In this document: one piece after another, positions 33,106 through 43,775 of the stretch
Position numbering within the stretch: the first letter of the stretch is position 1
How the letters are laid out: the number at the start of each line of letters is the position of its first letter
Assembly (NCBI GenBank): GCA_030789695.1
Contig: CM061132.1
Span: 159,012,817 to 159,076,816 of the forward strand
Source of the DNA: Scilla litardierei
Lineage: Eukaryota > Streptophyta > Magnoliopsida > Asparagales > Asparagaceae
Direction of reading: 5' to 3'
DNA length: 64,000 nt
Notes under the pieces: model-generated
What the model saw: the letters and a program-made list of their open reading frames with translations, nothing else
Told to the model about the DNA's origin: nothing
Database searches by the model: none
Translations under genes and position numbers: made by a program

Positions 33106-35930
33106 TTACAGTTTCCGGCTATACCACGACCGGCGCTCCACGTCCTCTGGAGTGATTAGCCCGTCCTTCTGAGGGGGGGGGGGCTCTGGGGGGGCGCGGC
33201 CGGTCCTGTTCCTATTTACGGTGGCATCGGCTGGAGTTAACTCTGAATGGTAGGGGTCATAACTCCGCCCGGGCGAGTCGATCTTCAGGTTCACTTCCGG
33301 TCCCTTGTGCTTGGTTGACCCCACGTAGCAGCTCCTAGACAGCTTCTGGCTTCCCCGTACGATCCCTACCCCCGGGGGGTTTGGAACTTGACCATCTGGT
33401 GGAGAAGGCTGGGGAGCACTCCGATGGCCGCCATGTATGGTCGTCCTATGATCCCGTTGTACGCCGACGCAATGTCAACCACAACGAACATCGTCATTCG
33501 AGTGACGACTTGCGGCTCTTCCCCGAGGGTTATCGGCAGCGTGATCACTCCCATGATGGGGGTCGAGTGACCGGTGAATCCGATAAGGGGTCCGGTACAG
33601 GGTCTCAGGTCCGCTTGCCTTAACCCCATCTTTTCGATGGTGGACATGAACAGGATGTCGCAGGAGCTCCCTGTGTCGATCAGGAGGCGGCTGACGATGG
33701 CCGTCCCAATCTGGGCCTCAATGACGATGGCGTCGTCATGGGGCTGCTTGATCCCCTCCAGATCCTCGTCGCTGAAAGTGATGGGAGGGTAGGCCATCCT
33801 TCTCCCTCTCCGGTCCCCTCCAAGACCCGCCGTCATCACTTGCCTCGCATACGCCTTTTTGCTTGCCGACGATGCCCCTCCTGAAGACGGCCCGCCGCAT
33901 ATTGTGTTTATGCGCATGACGGGTTTCGGGGGGTGAGGCTCTTCCCGCTCGCCGTTTGCAGGAGGGTCCGCCCTCCGTGCCCTTCGGTGGTTTCCATCTT
34001 CTCGATCCGATCTCCGGCCTCCGACGAAGTCCCCCAGGTGGCCCGCCTGGATCAGCCGCTCGATTTCCCTTTTGAGGGTGAAACAGTCGTCGGTGTCGTG
34101 GCCATGGTCCCGGTGGTATCGGCAGTATTTCTTGAAATCTCTCCGAGCTGGGTCCGACTTCATTTCTCGGGGCGGCTCCGGCAGCAGTCCGGCTCGTGTA
34201 GCCGCGGCCATCACCTCGATCAGGGGAGCATTGAGTTGTGTGTAATGAGCCCGTAGGGGGCCTTCTTGTCTCGGGACGACTCGAGGGAGCCCTGGGGCCG
34301 GAGCGAACTCGCGCGCCGGGCCGGGTCGATCTTGCGGGCGAGGCCCGAGCGGTTCCTGCCTTGGTCGGGCCAGCTGGTCGTGACTACGGTGCCCCTCTTC
34401 CTGCCTCGTCCGTGGGTGTGACCGGGGTTCGCCTTGGGAGGGTTTCGCCGGAGGGAATAAGGCCTTGGCACCGAGAGTCTCCTCGGCCAACGCGTGCCTC
34501 TCCGCCATAGCAACTAATGCCTCGTAGTCGGTCGGCGGATCCCGGAGCAGGGATTTGTGGAGGCTCCGAGTCCGCAACCCTGTTTTGAAGGCCAGCATAA
34601 GCACCTCATCGCCGCAAGTCACCACCGCCCGTCTTTCCTCCTGAAAGCGGCGGAGGTATCTTCCCGTTATCTCTCCCTCCCCTTGGATTATCGTGCTGAG
34701 ATAGTCTAAGGGCTTCTTTTTCGTCCGCCCGGCCCGGAACTCTTGGCAGAACTTGTGGGATAGTTCGCCAAAGCTCCCGACGGACCTCGCGGGCAGGCCA
34801 AAGTACCAGTCCAACGCGGTGTCCCTCAGGCTTTGGGAGAAATGTCGGCATAGGAACGCCTCATCCACGTCCTGCGCCTCCATCGCCCCCCGGTATTGCT
34901 GGACGTGCGTGAGGGGGTCGACTCTCCCATTGTACGTGGCCAAGTGAGGGGGTTTGAACCTTATGGGCCTTGGGGCGGACGTGATCCACCGTGCAAGTGG
35001 CGTGGCCTCCTCCGGATAGGTAGGGCGGCCCGGCGCATCCCCTCTCCGCCATTCGGGGGTCTGGCTACGGTCGCGCCTCGTCCGCCGACGGTCCTCCGTC
35101 CCCGGGGAGTATCCCGACGGTCTTCTGGCGGGGCTCCTTCCCTGGGCCGAGGACTCGACGGGTTGCGGTCTACGGTTCTCCCAACACCAGCGCCTCCCGG
35201 CCAGCTCTCCTCGGGCCTCCATCCGTTCTTGATTCTCCCGAAGGTGCCTTTCGCGCTCGGCAGTGAGGAAGCGTAGTTACCGACAAACGGCTTCCTCGTG
35301 CTGGGAATCGGAGGGGTGGTGCAGGCAAGGCGGGCTGCCTCCTCCTGGTGGGGATCTGGTCAGCAACGGGTCCCGCCCGTCCCCGAGCCGCCGACCCGTC
35401 GCCGTCTCGTCCAGGATTTCTCGGTTGCTCCTGTTTTCTCTCCTTAGCCTCTCGCGCTCCGCGACGATGAGGCGGAGTTGGCGGCGAGCGGCCTCTTCGT
35501 CCTGGTAGGCCCTTCGGGCGGTCTCTGCCGCTTCGTCCAAACGCCTTTGAGCGGCGGCTGCCTCCCCCAGGCGCCTCCACCGCCGCGCAACTTCCATCTC
35601 CTCTTCCAGGAGCCTTTGCTGGGCCGCAACCTCCTCCGCGAGCCCCCTGTTCTCCCCCTCTTCCTCGAACTGAAGGTGGAGGTTCCGCCTCACGTTCTGG
35701 GGCTCTGAGGGGCCGGGCGGAGGCTCTGTTCCAGCCGTCTGATAGCCTCCCCTGGCCTGAGTGACGGCCTCGAAGCTCTTCCGGACGACGTGGGCCGAAG
35801 TAGGTTCAGTTCCGGTGCCCGTCCCCAGAAGGGGGTCGGACGCCGGGGTGATTTGTAGGGAGAGCGGTTCCTGACCCACGAGATCTTTGCCGTGGTCAGG
35901 GTTCCGCGAGATCGGCATGGAGTCTAACAT
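33106..35930 (-). pseudogene. gag-protease of element 2, one nonsense codon
   Basis: The best preserved copy of the family's only sense gene. It starts at the ATG at 35930 (MLDSMPISRNPDHGKD) and runs to a TAA at 35277-35279, where element 1 has CAA. The same frame then stays open for 618 codons from the next ATG (35222) to 33366. It includes the Glu/Arg coiled-coil N terminus, the gag core with HFSQSLRDTALDWYFGLPAR, the knuckle-like KYCRYHRDHGHDTDDC, and the protease LLIDTGSSCDILFM at about 33620-33670. After 33366 the frame shifts in a G/C run, continues in another frame to 33106, and ends before the tandem array. No RT or integrase follows. Confidence 0.88.
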
Positions 35931-35945
35931 GGGTGTGACCCTTCG

Positions 35946-35965
35946 ATCCCACAGACTGCGCCAAT
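35946..35965 (-). other. Primer-binding site of element 2
   Basis: Minus strand TTGGCGCAGTCTGTGGGATC next to the 5' LTR. Two positions differ from element 1, so priming may have been weakened. Confidence 0.7.
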
Positions 35966-37093
35966 TGTTACGAGGTGGAACTCGCGTACAATGAATTTGT
36001 ATTATAGGGAACCAAGGGCACGATGGTTATATGGAGAAGAGGGTTTAGGTAGGCTGTTTTACAAGTGATTAGTGGGGTGAAGAAGTTGGATCTGCTGCCG
36101 GTGGCGCTCACGGGGTCGAATCTCGCCGGATGCAGCTGAGGAGGGTTGGACGGCAGGGGGCTGACGCTGACTTTGGTCAAGGGGCGAGCTCTCCTGCAGC
36201 ACGAACAACTCGTCAGAAGGGCAGGGTTGGGGTTCAACCCTTAGCCCCTCCGATGCCTAAGTCAGTAATAGGGCTTAAAATGGGGGCTAGGCACGCCGGT
36301 CGGACTAACGGTGTGTCCGCCGCGCGTGACGAGCTATAGGTGGGAGAACAAAGATATGGAAGACCTTTGCTCTCGTGTGTGAGTAATAAAATGAGAGAGA
36401 ATTCTCCAACCCCCTCTCCGTAAGAGGAGAGGGGGTATTTATACCTGACGGGTGATGACTAGGCGGAGCTGACCTGGCATGCTGACTGGATGTGCTGAGC
36501 TGGCTCGGTCGTCAGCGGAAACTTCGGATAAGGACGTCGGGAACAGGAGTTCCTGACCGGCTTTCGTCAGGCGGCGCGACGGCCAGGGGGTGCTTTTGTC
36601 GGGGTGTCAGAGCCGAAAGCATTAACTGCCAGATGGGTCAGCCGCCAGGGGGTGCTTTGTCTGGTGGTCGGGTGACGTATGTGTCAGTCGTGTCCTTATC
36701 CTAGGTTGTTTGTCGTTGGTGGCGAACTACAGGTCGGGCTATGCTATCCCTGGCGTCGGGGCGCATGTGAGTCAGCCGGGTCGTCCGGATCGGGAGTTGT
36801 CCGGCCCGGCCGCGCCTCCCGGTCGGTCGCGGACTATGGTTCGCCGGCGCAGATAGACACCCGCGCCTAAGTCAGCCGGCCTATCGGTGCCGGCCGGGCG
36901 CGCCTCCGCACCCCTGGCCTAGGCGTACAACCGCAGTTGTTCGACCCGCTCGGGGCGGTGCGCTCGGGGAGCGCCCGTCCCCACGTGGATTCGGATTTCC
37001 GGGGTGGCGGTCTTTTTGTGAAAAGATGAGTTAATGGGGTATGTTAGCGGATCCGGGCGGGAGTCGGACTTCTGCGATCTTTAGGTCGTAACA
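35966..37093 (-). repeat. Element 2, 5' LTR
   Basis: 1,128 bp with nine substitutions relative to 16034-17161. The boundary with solo-LTR DNA is at 37093/37094. Confidence 0.94.
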
Positions 37094-37171
37094 ATTTGTA
37101 ATTTAACAACATTTGGTGTGATCATCAACAAAACAAACTACTTGGGGTGGGACTAGATTCCCATCAGACTC

Positions 37172-37917
37172 TACACTTTACATCTTAACATTTCTTCCAC
37201 AAAAGAGCTTGCGACGTCAGATCTGAGACGAACCTCCATGGGTCGATCTCAGCTGCTCCAAGCTCCATCTCTTCCTTAAGTTCACATTCTAACTTAAGCA
37301 TCGGATGAGATTTGGGTCGGAATCCAGATCTGACCCCATGACGCTTACTTGTGGTGCAGATCTTCCAGTCTAGACCCAACGCGAGGATCGTTCCAAGGCT
37401 CCTCGGTCTAGATCGATCGATATACGAACCCCTCGAGGGTCGATCGAGCATCGCAAGTTAGCCATCATTCATCAACGACCCTGGTTCTTCTAATATAGGT
37501 CTCACTCAACCGGCTGACGAGTCTCGTTTCGGTCATTTTTGGCCTTAACAGACTCCATGCAATTTAACAAAAATCATAAAACCTAATATCGAACAATCGA
37601 ACAAGATAATCATTGTTTGCAAATAGGATGTAGTCTCAATTAGATCCACACCATTTCTTTTGTAAGAAACAACTCTAAAAGATCTTTGGCTTCCACCACA
37701 TCAACAATGGGTTAAAACTAACTTATTTTGAAAATTGTAAAACGTTTTAGCCATGATATCAGCCATGAAAATTGTAAAATGTTTTAGCCATGAAAATTGT
37801 AACACCAACTCTTCTTCATCTCAACCGCAACTAGCCAAATTAACATAATAAAGGCAAGAAAAAAGAGATTAAAAACAGCCATATAAGATAATAGTCAGAC
37901 GCATAATTAGTTAATTT
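37172..37917. other. Continuation of the older LTR-like sequence, then 3' flank of PMEI
   Basis: 37172-37551 resumes the sequence interrupted at 2395 and may be the R-U5 part of that LTR, ending TTAACA. The rest is AT-rich with a repeated CATGAAAATTGTAAAA at about 37760-37800. No open frame of note. Confidence 0.35.
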
Positions 37918-38640
37918 TCAACCGATGATCTTGATAATGGAGATGGTGATGCTGCAGAGCTTGTTGATGGCTCCATTCTTTTTGGTCAACACGTTCTTGT
38001 GATCCGCCCCTTCCTTGCATCCCTCCTGGCAATTCTTAATGTTGGACATCGCCGTCTCGATCCACATCAAGGCGTGCTTGTTGGCCTGCTCGTCGGTGAC
38101 CATGTCGTCGAGAGCGGCGGATGCGTCGTCGAGCTCATCCAGTGCCAGCTCGTAGTGCTCGCTGCAGTCGATCAGGCACTGCTGCGTGTTGGGCTCCGTC
38201 TCGCCTACCTGGTCCATCAGGCCCGTTATGTACCCGGCCGTCTCGGTCCCGTTCTGGTACGCCAGCCGCAGCGCGATCGCCGCCAGCTGACGCTGGTCCG
38301 AGCGGTGGGCCAGCGGCACCGCGCTCAGCGCATGGACGCACAGTTCCGGATGGCTGGTCTGCTTGCATGTTTGCTCGATCATGGCCGGGCCCCGCAGGGA
38401 CGACGGCTGGGCGTTGCCGACTGGTGATTTGGGGCCGGCCGGGGCGTTAGGGGTGGTGGCGTGAGCGGGCTCATTGGCGGCGGGCTTGGCGGTCGCCGGG
38501 GTGGGTTGAGTTGGGGGTGGTGTTTTGGCCGGAGAAGCGGAGGTGGTGGATTGAGAGGGGGCGGCGGCGGGGTCCGAAGAGGAGATGATGGCGAGAGAGA
38601 GGAAAAGGTAGAGGAAGAGGAGGTGGCGAGGGGACGCCAT
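37918..38640 (-). CDS. PMEI-domain secreted protein
   Basis: 240 residues, single exon. Residues 1-22 are a typical signal peptide (LLFLYLFLSLAII core). Residues 25-85 are a Pro/Ala/Thr-rich linker like cell-wall or arabinogalactan-type linkers. Residues 86-235 form the invertase/pectin-methylesterase inhibitor helical domain. Cys92 and Cys101 fit the first conserved disulphide; Cys155 or Cys159 and Cys204 or Cys208 fit the second. Extra cysteines, including Cys229, are unusual. Such proteins act in the wall or vacuole by binding pectin methylesterase or acid invertase; which one cannot be told from sequence. A minus-strand CTATAA at 38721-38726, about 80 bases upstream, is a plausible TATA box. 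The start is the first ATG and leads directly into the signal peptide. Confidence 0.87.
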   Translation of the reverse strand: MASPRHLLFLYLFLSLAIISSSDPAAAPSQSTTSASPAKTPPPTQPTPATAKPAANEPAHATTPNAPAGPKSPVGNAQPSSLRGPAMIEQTCKQTSHPELCVHALSAVPLAHRSDQRQLAAIALRLAYQNGTETAGYITGLMDQVGETEPNTQQCLIDCSEHYELALDELDDASAALDDMVTDEQANKHALMWIETAMSNIKNCQEGCKEGADHKNVLTKKNGAINKLCSITISIIKIIG

Positions 38641-39005
38641 GGTTTTGTGGATTGTTTGATTTTGTTTTCTTGATGTTTTTTTATTCTTATTTTATTTTTT
38701 GAAGGAATGAAAGGCAGGTGTTATAGAAGGCTTAAAAGGTAGGGGGGAAGGAGATTTTGAAGGAGGACGTGTTTTCTTTTTATGGCATTTGTTTGTTTCG
38801 TTTTAAATCTTGGTTTTTGAGGTTAAGAGAGATTTGTGGGGGAATGGAACGGATGGAAGTGAGAGTAGGAGTCGGTGCCAAAATTGCGGGGGAGCGGAAG
38901 GGTTTACTGAATTTTTTTTCCTAGCTGTAAGCACGCGCATGGAATGTAGTTGTTAGTTGAACCTTTTTGTGTTCGAAAATGATGAATTAATCCAATCTTA
39001 GCGCT
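38641..39005. other. Promoter-side intergenic region of PMEI
   Basis: T-rich next to the start codon, with the TATA-like site at 38721-38726 and a GAAGG-rich stretch near 38740-38765. No coding signal. Confidence 0.5.
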
Positions 39006-39008
39006 TAA

Positions 39009-39453
39009 GGGCATGTTCTTTTTCAAGAATAGTAAAAATGGAATAGAGGGAAAGGTTGTATTCTCAGGAGAGAGAAAATGTAGTTTTGTGTTCTTTTGGG
39101 TGGAATAGAGTATGGAATTGGGGTTTAGAATAGAAAGTGGGATCCACTTTTATTCTTGTGTTCTTTTGGGATTGAAGAGTTTGAATGAAAAAGTGGAAAA
39201 GGGATGAGTTGGAGGGGGTGAGAGAGAGATGAGAGAGTGATGCTCACCATTCCCAAGGATTCCATTGTATTCCAAGCAAAAAGCTTGGAATACAAAAGTG
39301 CTAATCATTACCAAACTGGAATATCAACGTAGGATTCTATTTCACGCCAAAAAGAACAACCGCTTGGAATACAAACTTGGAATATGGTGAATAGGACAGG
39401 AATAGTGTCCATATTCCCATTCTCGCTCATATTCTTGGCAAAAGAATAGGCCC
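39009..39453. mobile_element. Tourist-like MITE 1
   Basis: 445 bp with terminal inverted repeats (GGGCATGTTCTTTTT at the left; AAAAGAATAGGCCC at the right, which reads GGGCCTATTCTTTT in reverse) and a TAA duplication (39006-39008 and 39454-39456). The three-base TAA duplication and GGGCC(T)GTTC ends are as in PIF/Harbinger-derived Tourist MITEs. No coding. Confidence 0.75.
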
Positions 39454-39480
39454 TAAGGGAAGATAGTTGAAGCTACGTTA

Positions 39481-39919
39481 GGGCCTGTTCTTTTGGATGG
39501 AATAGAGATGGGAATGGGAATGAGGACACTATTCATCTACTGTTCAGCATATTCCTTGGATTCATTCCATGTTTGTGTTCTTTTGGTCATCGGAATAGAA
39601 TCCTACGTGGATTCAAAAATTGGGAATCATGTGTGCTTTTGTATTCCTTGGTTTTTGATGGTGGAAAGTAAGGAATAGGTGGGGCCCACTCTCTCATCCA
39701 TCTTTCTCCCTCCTCCAACTCACCACCTTTCCACTTTCTCATTCCAACTCTCAAAACCCAAAAGAACACAAGAATAGAAAGTGGACCTCACTTTATATTC
39801 CAAACCCAACTTTCCATACTCTATTCCACCCAAAAGAACACAAAACTCGATTTTCTCTTTTCTTGAAATACAAATTTTCCCATATTCCCATTTTCCTATT
39901 CCGGCAAAAGAACAGGCCC
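39481..39919. mobile_element. Tourist-like MITE 2
   Basis: 439 bp, only 27 bp from MITE 1 and of the same family. Ends are GGGCCTGTTCTTTTG and, reversed, GGGCCTGTTCTTTTG. Flanks are TTA (39478-39480) and TTG (39920-39922), so the duplication carries one change. Inner sequence is related to MITE 1 around GGAATAGAG and CTTGGAATAC. Confidence 0.75.
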
Positions 39920-39922
39920 TTG

Positions 39923-40242
39923 CACTACTATGAACTGAACTCCTAAACAATGTATCTCTTTTTTTAACTTTTTGTAAGCATAATTCTAGTTTAAAAACTG
40001 GACTTTAAAATGAACATAAACAGCCCGTTACAGCCCAAACTCTCTTGCTTCCTTTTATCCAGAAGCGCCTAGACATAACAAGGCGCTTCTACTTCCGCCA
40101 CGAAGTTTCCATCGTGTTCTCCAGGACTCCCAGAATCCCACACGTGTCAACCACCGCCTGCTTTTTTTCTTGCATTTGCTATTTATCCTTCATCAACCCT
40201 CGCAACGCTCTTCGAACCAAGAAGAGGAGCAAGACGCATCCG
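39923..40242 (+). promoter_or_regulatory. Upstream region of the 40243 gene
   Basis: About 320 bases with CTATTTATCC at 40178-40187, some 60 bases before the ATG, as the only TATA-like site. MITE 2 ends about 320 bases upstream of the start codon and may lie within the promoter. Confidence 0.4.
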
Positions 40243-41051
40243 ATGGCAGCGATCCGATCTCTCCGCCTCCTACCCGTGTCCCGCACGTGCCTCACCCCCT
40301 TTGCACGTGCCTCCACCACCGCCTGCAAGACCGCAGGCCGTGGTATCCACTCCCAAGATCCTCAGGTTAGTTGACACCCGTTCCCGCTCCACCTTCTGCC
40401 CTCAAGTTGTAGCTAATATTACGATCCTGCCACCAGGCCGACGAGGACGCACCTGCCTCCGAACAGAAACAAGAGATCAAACAACAAGGGCACCAAACTC
40501 CGACCGCCAACGACCCGACGGAGCCCGTCAAGGCCCCGCCTTTCGCCTCCTCACCAAAGCTCGAGAGCTCCGGCGCGGGCCCCACCCCGACACCCACCTT
40601 CCAGCAGAAGCGCCGCCTGTCTCAATCCGCAGCGGCAGTGTCGTTAGATGACGTGGCGTGCGTGGGAGCGGACGGCAGGCCGCTGGTTAACGGCAAGGAA
40701 TGGAAATTCGAAGAAGAGGAAAGCAACGCAGCGGATGATAACAGGGAGTACTACAGGACGCACAAGGCGTCGCCGCTGTCGGAGATCGAGATTGCGGACA
40801 CGAGGCTGCCGATAAGGCGGTCGACGGACGGAGGGAAGATGGACGATGTGTGGGGAGGGGAGGGGAGGGGGTACATAATCGAGGACACGGTGGACGACGC
40901 GCTGAAGAGGGCGGAGGAGATGTTCAATGCGGCGAGAGAGAGGGGAGATCCGACGATGCCGCATAGCAGAGCTCTGATGAGAATGCTGCGTCAGCGTTAT
41001 GAGTCTCAGGCTCAGCTGAACGAGTACGGGACCATGCAGTTCTCTGACTAG
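40243..41051 (+). CDS. Small mitochondrial-type protein, function unknown
   Basis: Two exons, 40243-40365 and 40437-41051, separated by a 71-base GT-AG intron in phase 0; 245 residues. The first ATG gives MAAIRSLRLLPVSRTC, rich in Arg/Ser/Ala without acids up to residue 37, a typical mitochondrial presequence; targeting is inferred. A low-complexity Pro/Gln/Ala stretch follows. The conserved-looking C-terminal part starts near CVGADGRPLVNGKEW and includes DTRLPIRRSTDGG, a paired-acid helix EDTVDDALKRAEEMFNAARERGDP and SRALMRMLRQRYE. This resembles uncharacterised plant proteins with a short C-terminal helix motif. I cannot assign a function. No membrane segment or catalytic motif is visible. 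Confidence 0.75.
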
Positions 41052-41279
41052 GCGCTTGTTTTTTCTCCTCTGTTTGTAAAAGCGTACGCAACTTTTTGTG
41101 GATATGTAAATTGTGAGATGTTGTAAAATAGGTTGTAAACGTGTTGCTCTAATGGCTATCAGTTCAGAAATTCTTTAGGGTTTACATACGAATCTAGAAT
41201 TTTGAGCCAGAGCAAATGCGGTTAGTAAAAGTGTAGTTAAATAAGGGTCGGAGGACTTCAATCTACTAGTCTTTTCTGT
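41052..41279. other. 3' flank of the 40243 gene
   Basis: AT-rich with TTGTAA-type motifs (41125-41145) that could serve polyadenylation. Nothing else seen. Confidence 0.45.
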
Positions 41280-41710
41280 TTTGATATGATCCGTCCTCTC
41301 AAAGAGTTTCGGTGCATTTCTCACCAATAGAAGCCACGGAGTTGATTCCTTTCTATCGTATCCTTCTCAGCGGCTCGTCTTCAGATCCGGAGTGGTCATG
41401 TGGGGTCGGCGACGGCCCAAAATCCGCTCGAATTGAGGTTGCAGGGTCGGCGATGGTCTAATACACGTCCTCTGGGGTAGCTCGTCCACCAACAGAGGCC
41501 GCGTGGTCGGCTCCGCCCTATCACCTCTTCTCTCGACAGCTCGCCTTCAGATCCGGAGTGGTCATGCGGGTTCAGCGACGGTCCAATACCCGCCCTTTCA
41601 AAGAACTCGGAGGCAACTCGCCACCCAACAGAGGCCGCGGGGTCGGCTCCTCGCTATCGCCCCCTCTCCCTCGGCAACTCGCCTTCAGATCCGAAGCGGA
41701 CATGCAACTC
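41280..41710 (+). repeat. Degenerate 212-bp-like repeats of element 3
   Basis: Contains GACGGTCCAATACCCGCCCT, close to the 212-bp unit of element 1. AGATCCGGAGTGGTCATG occurs at about 41383 and 41551 and again, altered, at 41686. Unit lengths (about 168 and 135) differ from 212. Confidence 0.7.
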
Positions 41711-41933
41711 CACAACATTCTCTTTCTCCTCAGTCTTGGGCTCGTCAATAGCAAAATGTTGGGGGCATACATATACAAAAGCGCAGTTCGCACAACGGAC
41801 AAACCAAACAACAACGACAGTGAGGAAAAAATTTCAAGTTTTATTTCATGTTAACTTTTTACATCTCCGGGTCTAAACAAAAAAAGAGACTCTAGTGCCG
41901 GTCCTCGGGCCAGCCATACATTTTTTCCCTAGC

Positions 41934-43360
41934 CTATGGCACCTCGACTCGGTCGCCACTCCCTTGACCGTAGCCCTCCGGGGCCCGCGAGTCCGCCCGT
42001 TGGCCTTTATGATTGTCGCCGCCTGGAATCTCCGCCACCTCGGCCTTAGAAGGAGTAGAAGCCTCTGCTTCGTCATCGGACGCCGCTGAGAGTCGGGCAA
42101 TGTCAATCTCCATGTTGAGGTAGAGCTTCCTCAGCCTTGCATTTGCCCTCTCAAAGCCGGCCTCCAAACCGTCGTCGAAGCCCTCCGCCTTCATGGTCGT
42201 CAGCACGGGGACGAGCTCGCTGTTCTGGTACTGAAGAACGGCCTGGATCTTGACCTGGTCCAGGTCGACCTTCGCCAGCTCAGCATTCCGTCACTCCAGC
42301 TCAGTCGCCTCTTTCTCTGATGCCAGCAGCTTCTCGACGGCAACTAGGGCTGTTGACGAACGAGCTTGAACGATCTTGAACAGTGTGCTTGGTTTTGTTC
42401 ATGAACAAAATCAATGTTCAAGCTCTGTTCGTTTACTAACCGAGCTCTAAAAACATGTTCAAGCTTGTTTGTTAAGCTTACCGAACGAACGTAAACGAAC
42501 ATAAATGAACGTAAACCGAGCTTACCGAACGAACGTTCTGTTCGTTAACAAGACTTATCGATCTTGTTCGTGAACATGTTTGGGAACGTGTTCACGAACA
42601 CAAAATTAATCTTGTTCATGAACAGATTTTCAAACAAACGAACGAACAATGGCAATGGCCCAAAAGAGAGCTGGAAGCCTGGGAGTCTAGGAGTGAGAAG
42701 CTGGGAAGTTAAAGAGGTGGAGGTGTTTAATTCAATTTGAGGAGGTGAGTGTTTAATTTTAATTTTAATTCACTCAAGCCCTTGTTCACGAACACTTAAT
42801 AAGCTTGTTCACGAACAGCACTTAACAAGTTTGTTCACGAACACTTAACGAGCTTGTTCACGAACATCACTTAACGAGCTTGTTCACGAACACTTAACGA
42901 GCTTGTTCACGAGCTTGTTCATGAACACTTAACGAGCTTGTTCATGAACATAAATGAACGAACATAGTTATGTTCAAGCTCTGTTCGTTTACTAACCGAG
43001 TACCAAAAATCTGTTCAAGCTTGTTCATTAAGCTTCCCAAACGAACGTAAACGAACATATACCGAGCTTGTTCACGAGTAGTTCGTTGAATGTTCTGTTC
43101 GTCAACAGCCCTAACGGCAACCCTCCGAGCCTCTTCTTCGCGGGCCCTCTCCTGCAGCTCCCCGACGGCCTTGTCCAGCCTGGTGGCCTCGTCCTTCTAG
43201 GTCTGATAATCCCCATAGACCTTCACCAGCCTCTCGGTGGCATCCTTCAGCTTCGACTCGGCGCCCTTGAGGGCAACTGCCTTCCTTTCGAGCGCCACCT
43301 CAATCCGGTTTACCTCCAACGAGTGTCATTGAAGAGACACCAGAGCGGCGACCGCCTACA
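41934..43360 (-). pseudogene. Antisense coiled-coil gene of element 3, split by a MITE
   Basis: Reading on the minus strand from about 43360, a Glu/Lys/Ala-rich coiled coil (ALERKAVALKGAESKLKDA, broken by two stops) is followed by the inserted MITE (42345-43113). The end of the protein lies at 42206-41934. It has the GFDDGLEAGFERANARLRKL helix and an acidic tail SAASDDEAEAST, matching in order the GMEEGRAEGWEACLARMKEK and acidic tail of aORF-A. The first two exons are not recognisable. Confidence 0.65.
42345..43113. mobile_element. hAT-type MITE inside the element 3 antisense gene
   Basis: 769 bp. Ends are TAGGGCTGTTGACGAACGA and, reversed, TAGGGCTGTTGACGAACAG, flanked by the perfect 8-base duplication ACGGCAAC (42337-42344 and 43114-43121). 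The eight-base duplication and TAGGG ends fit the hAT superfamily. No transposase frame. The inside is almost entirely repeats of GAGCTTGTTCACGAACACTTAAC and its mirror forms (42420-43080), so it can fold over most of its length. Confidence 0.85.
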
Positions 43361-43775
43361 AGATCAAAAATTATGAGCATATCGGAGAAAGAAGAAGTTC
43401 GGCATCTTGGGCAAAGAGCGGCAAACCTGCATGCTATGCCAAATGGCCGTGTCTCAGAGAAGTTCAGCACCAACATCCCGCAGTGCCTCTCGGTCCCTCA
43501 GCAGCACACTACTGATAAGAAAAAAACCTACAGGTCAGAACAAACCCTTTGTTGCCGCAGTAGTAAAGGATTGGTACAATCTACAACTCAAGGAATCCGA
43601 CCCTGAGATCTATACTAGAATCAATGGTTGTTTCAGAGCCATACAATCTGCAGATCTTTGTGCCACCAACTATTGGCTCACGCAGATAGAAAAAAGCCCT
43701 CTTACAATGGGAATACGAGTCATCATCCAAACTGAGGCTGGGCTAGCCGCGTCAAGCTTGAATGACGGGGGCAAT

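Larger units (their letters stand above)
16034..37093 (-). mobile_element. Element 2: second Tat-like copy, opposite orientation, hosting an Athila
   Basis: Same family as element 1, inserted 410 bp away in the same solo LTR and in reverse. LTRs are 16034-17161 (3') and 35966-37093 (5'), each 1,128 bp with only nine differences (0.8%). Flanking five-base words are ATTAG and ATTTG, so the target duplication has one mismatch. From the 5' side it has gag-protease, 212-bp repeats, a remnant of aORF-A, the Athila insertion, 57-bp repeats and aORF-B. Relative to element 1 it lost the spacer and the end of aORF-A exon 3 (junction near 31408) and the first part of aORF-A (junction at 20260). Confidence 0.88.
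2396..37166 (-). mobile_element. Solo LTR, interrupted by two nested elements
   Basis: The LTR is split into 2396-3793, 15624-16033 and about 37099-37166, roughly 1.87 kb in all. It starts TGTTGGATCC and ends CCCATCA on the plus strand. It is flanked by the perfect 5-base duplication GACTC (2391-2395 and 37167-37171), which makes it a complete solo LTR left by LTR-LTR recombination. The G-run followed by TTGAATAG at about 2430, read on the minus strand, resembles the 3' end of copia/Sirevirus-like LTRs from general knowledge, hence the minus assignment. No coding capacity remains. It holds several GTAGTCGACTCC palindromic motifs. Confidence 0.75.
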
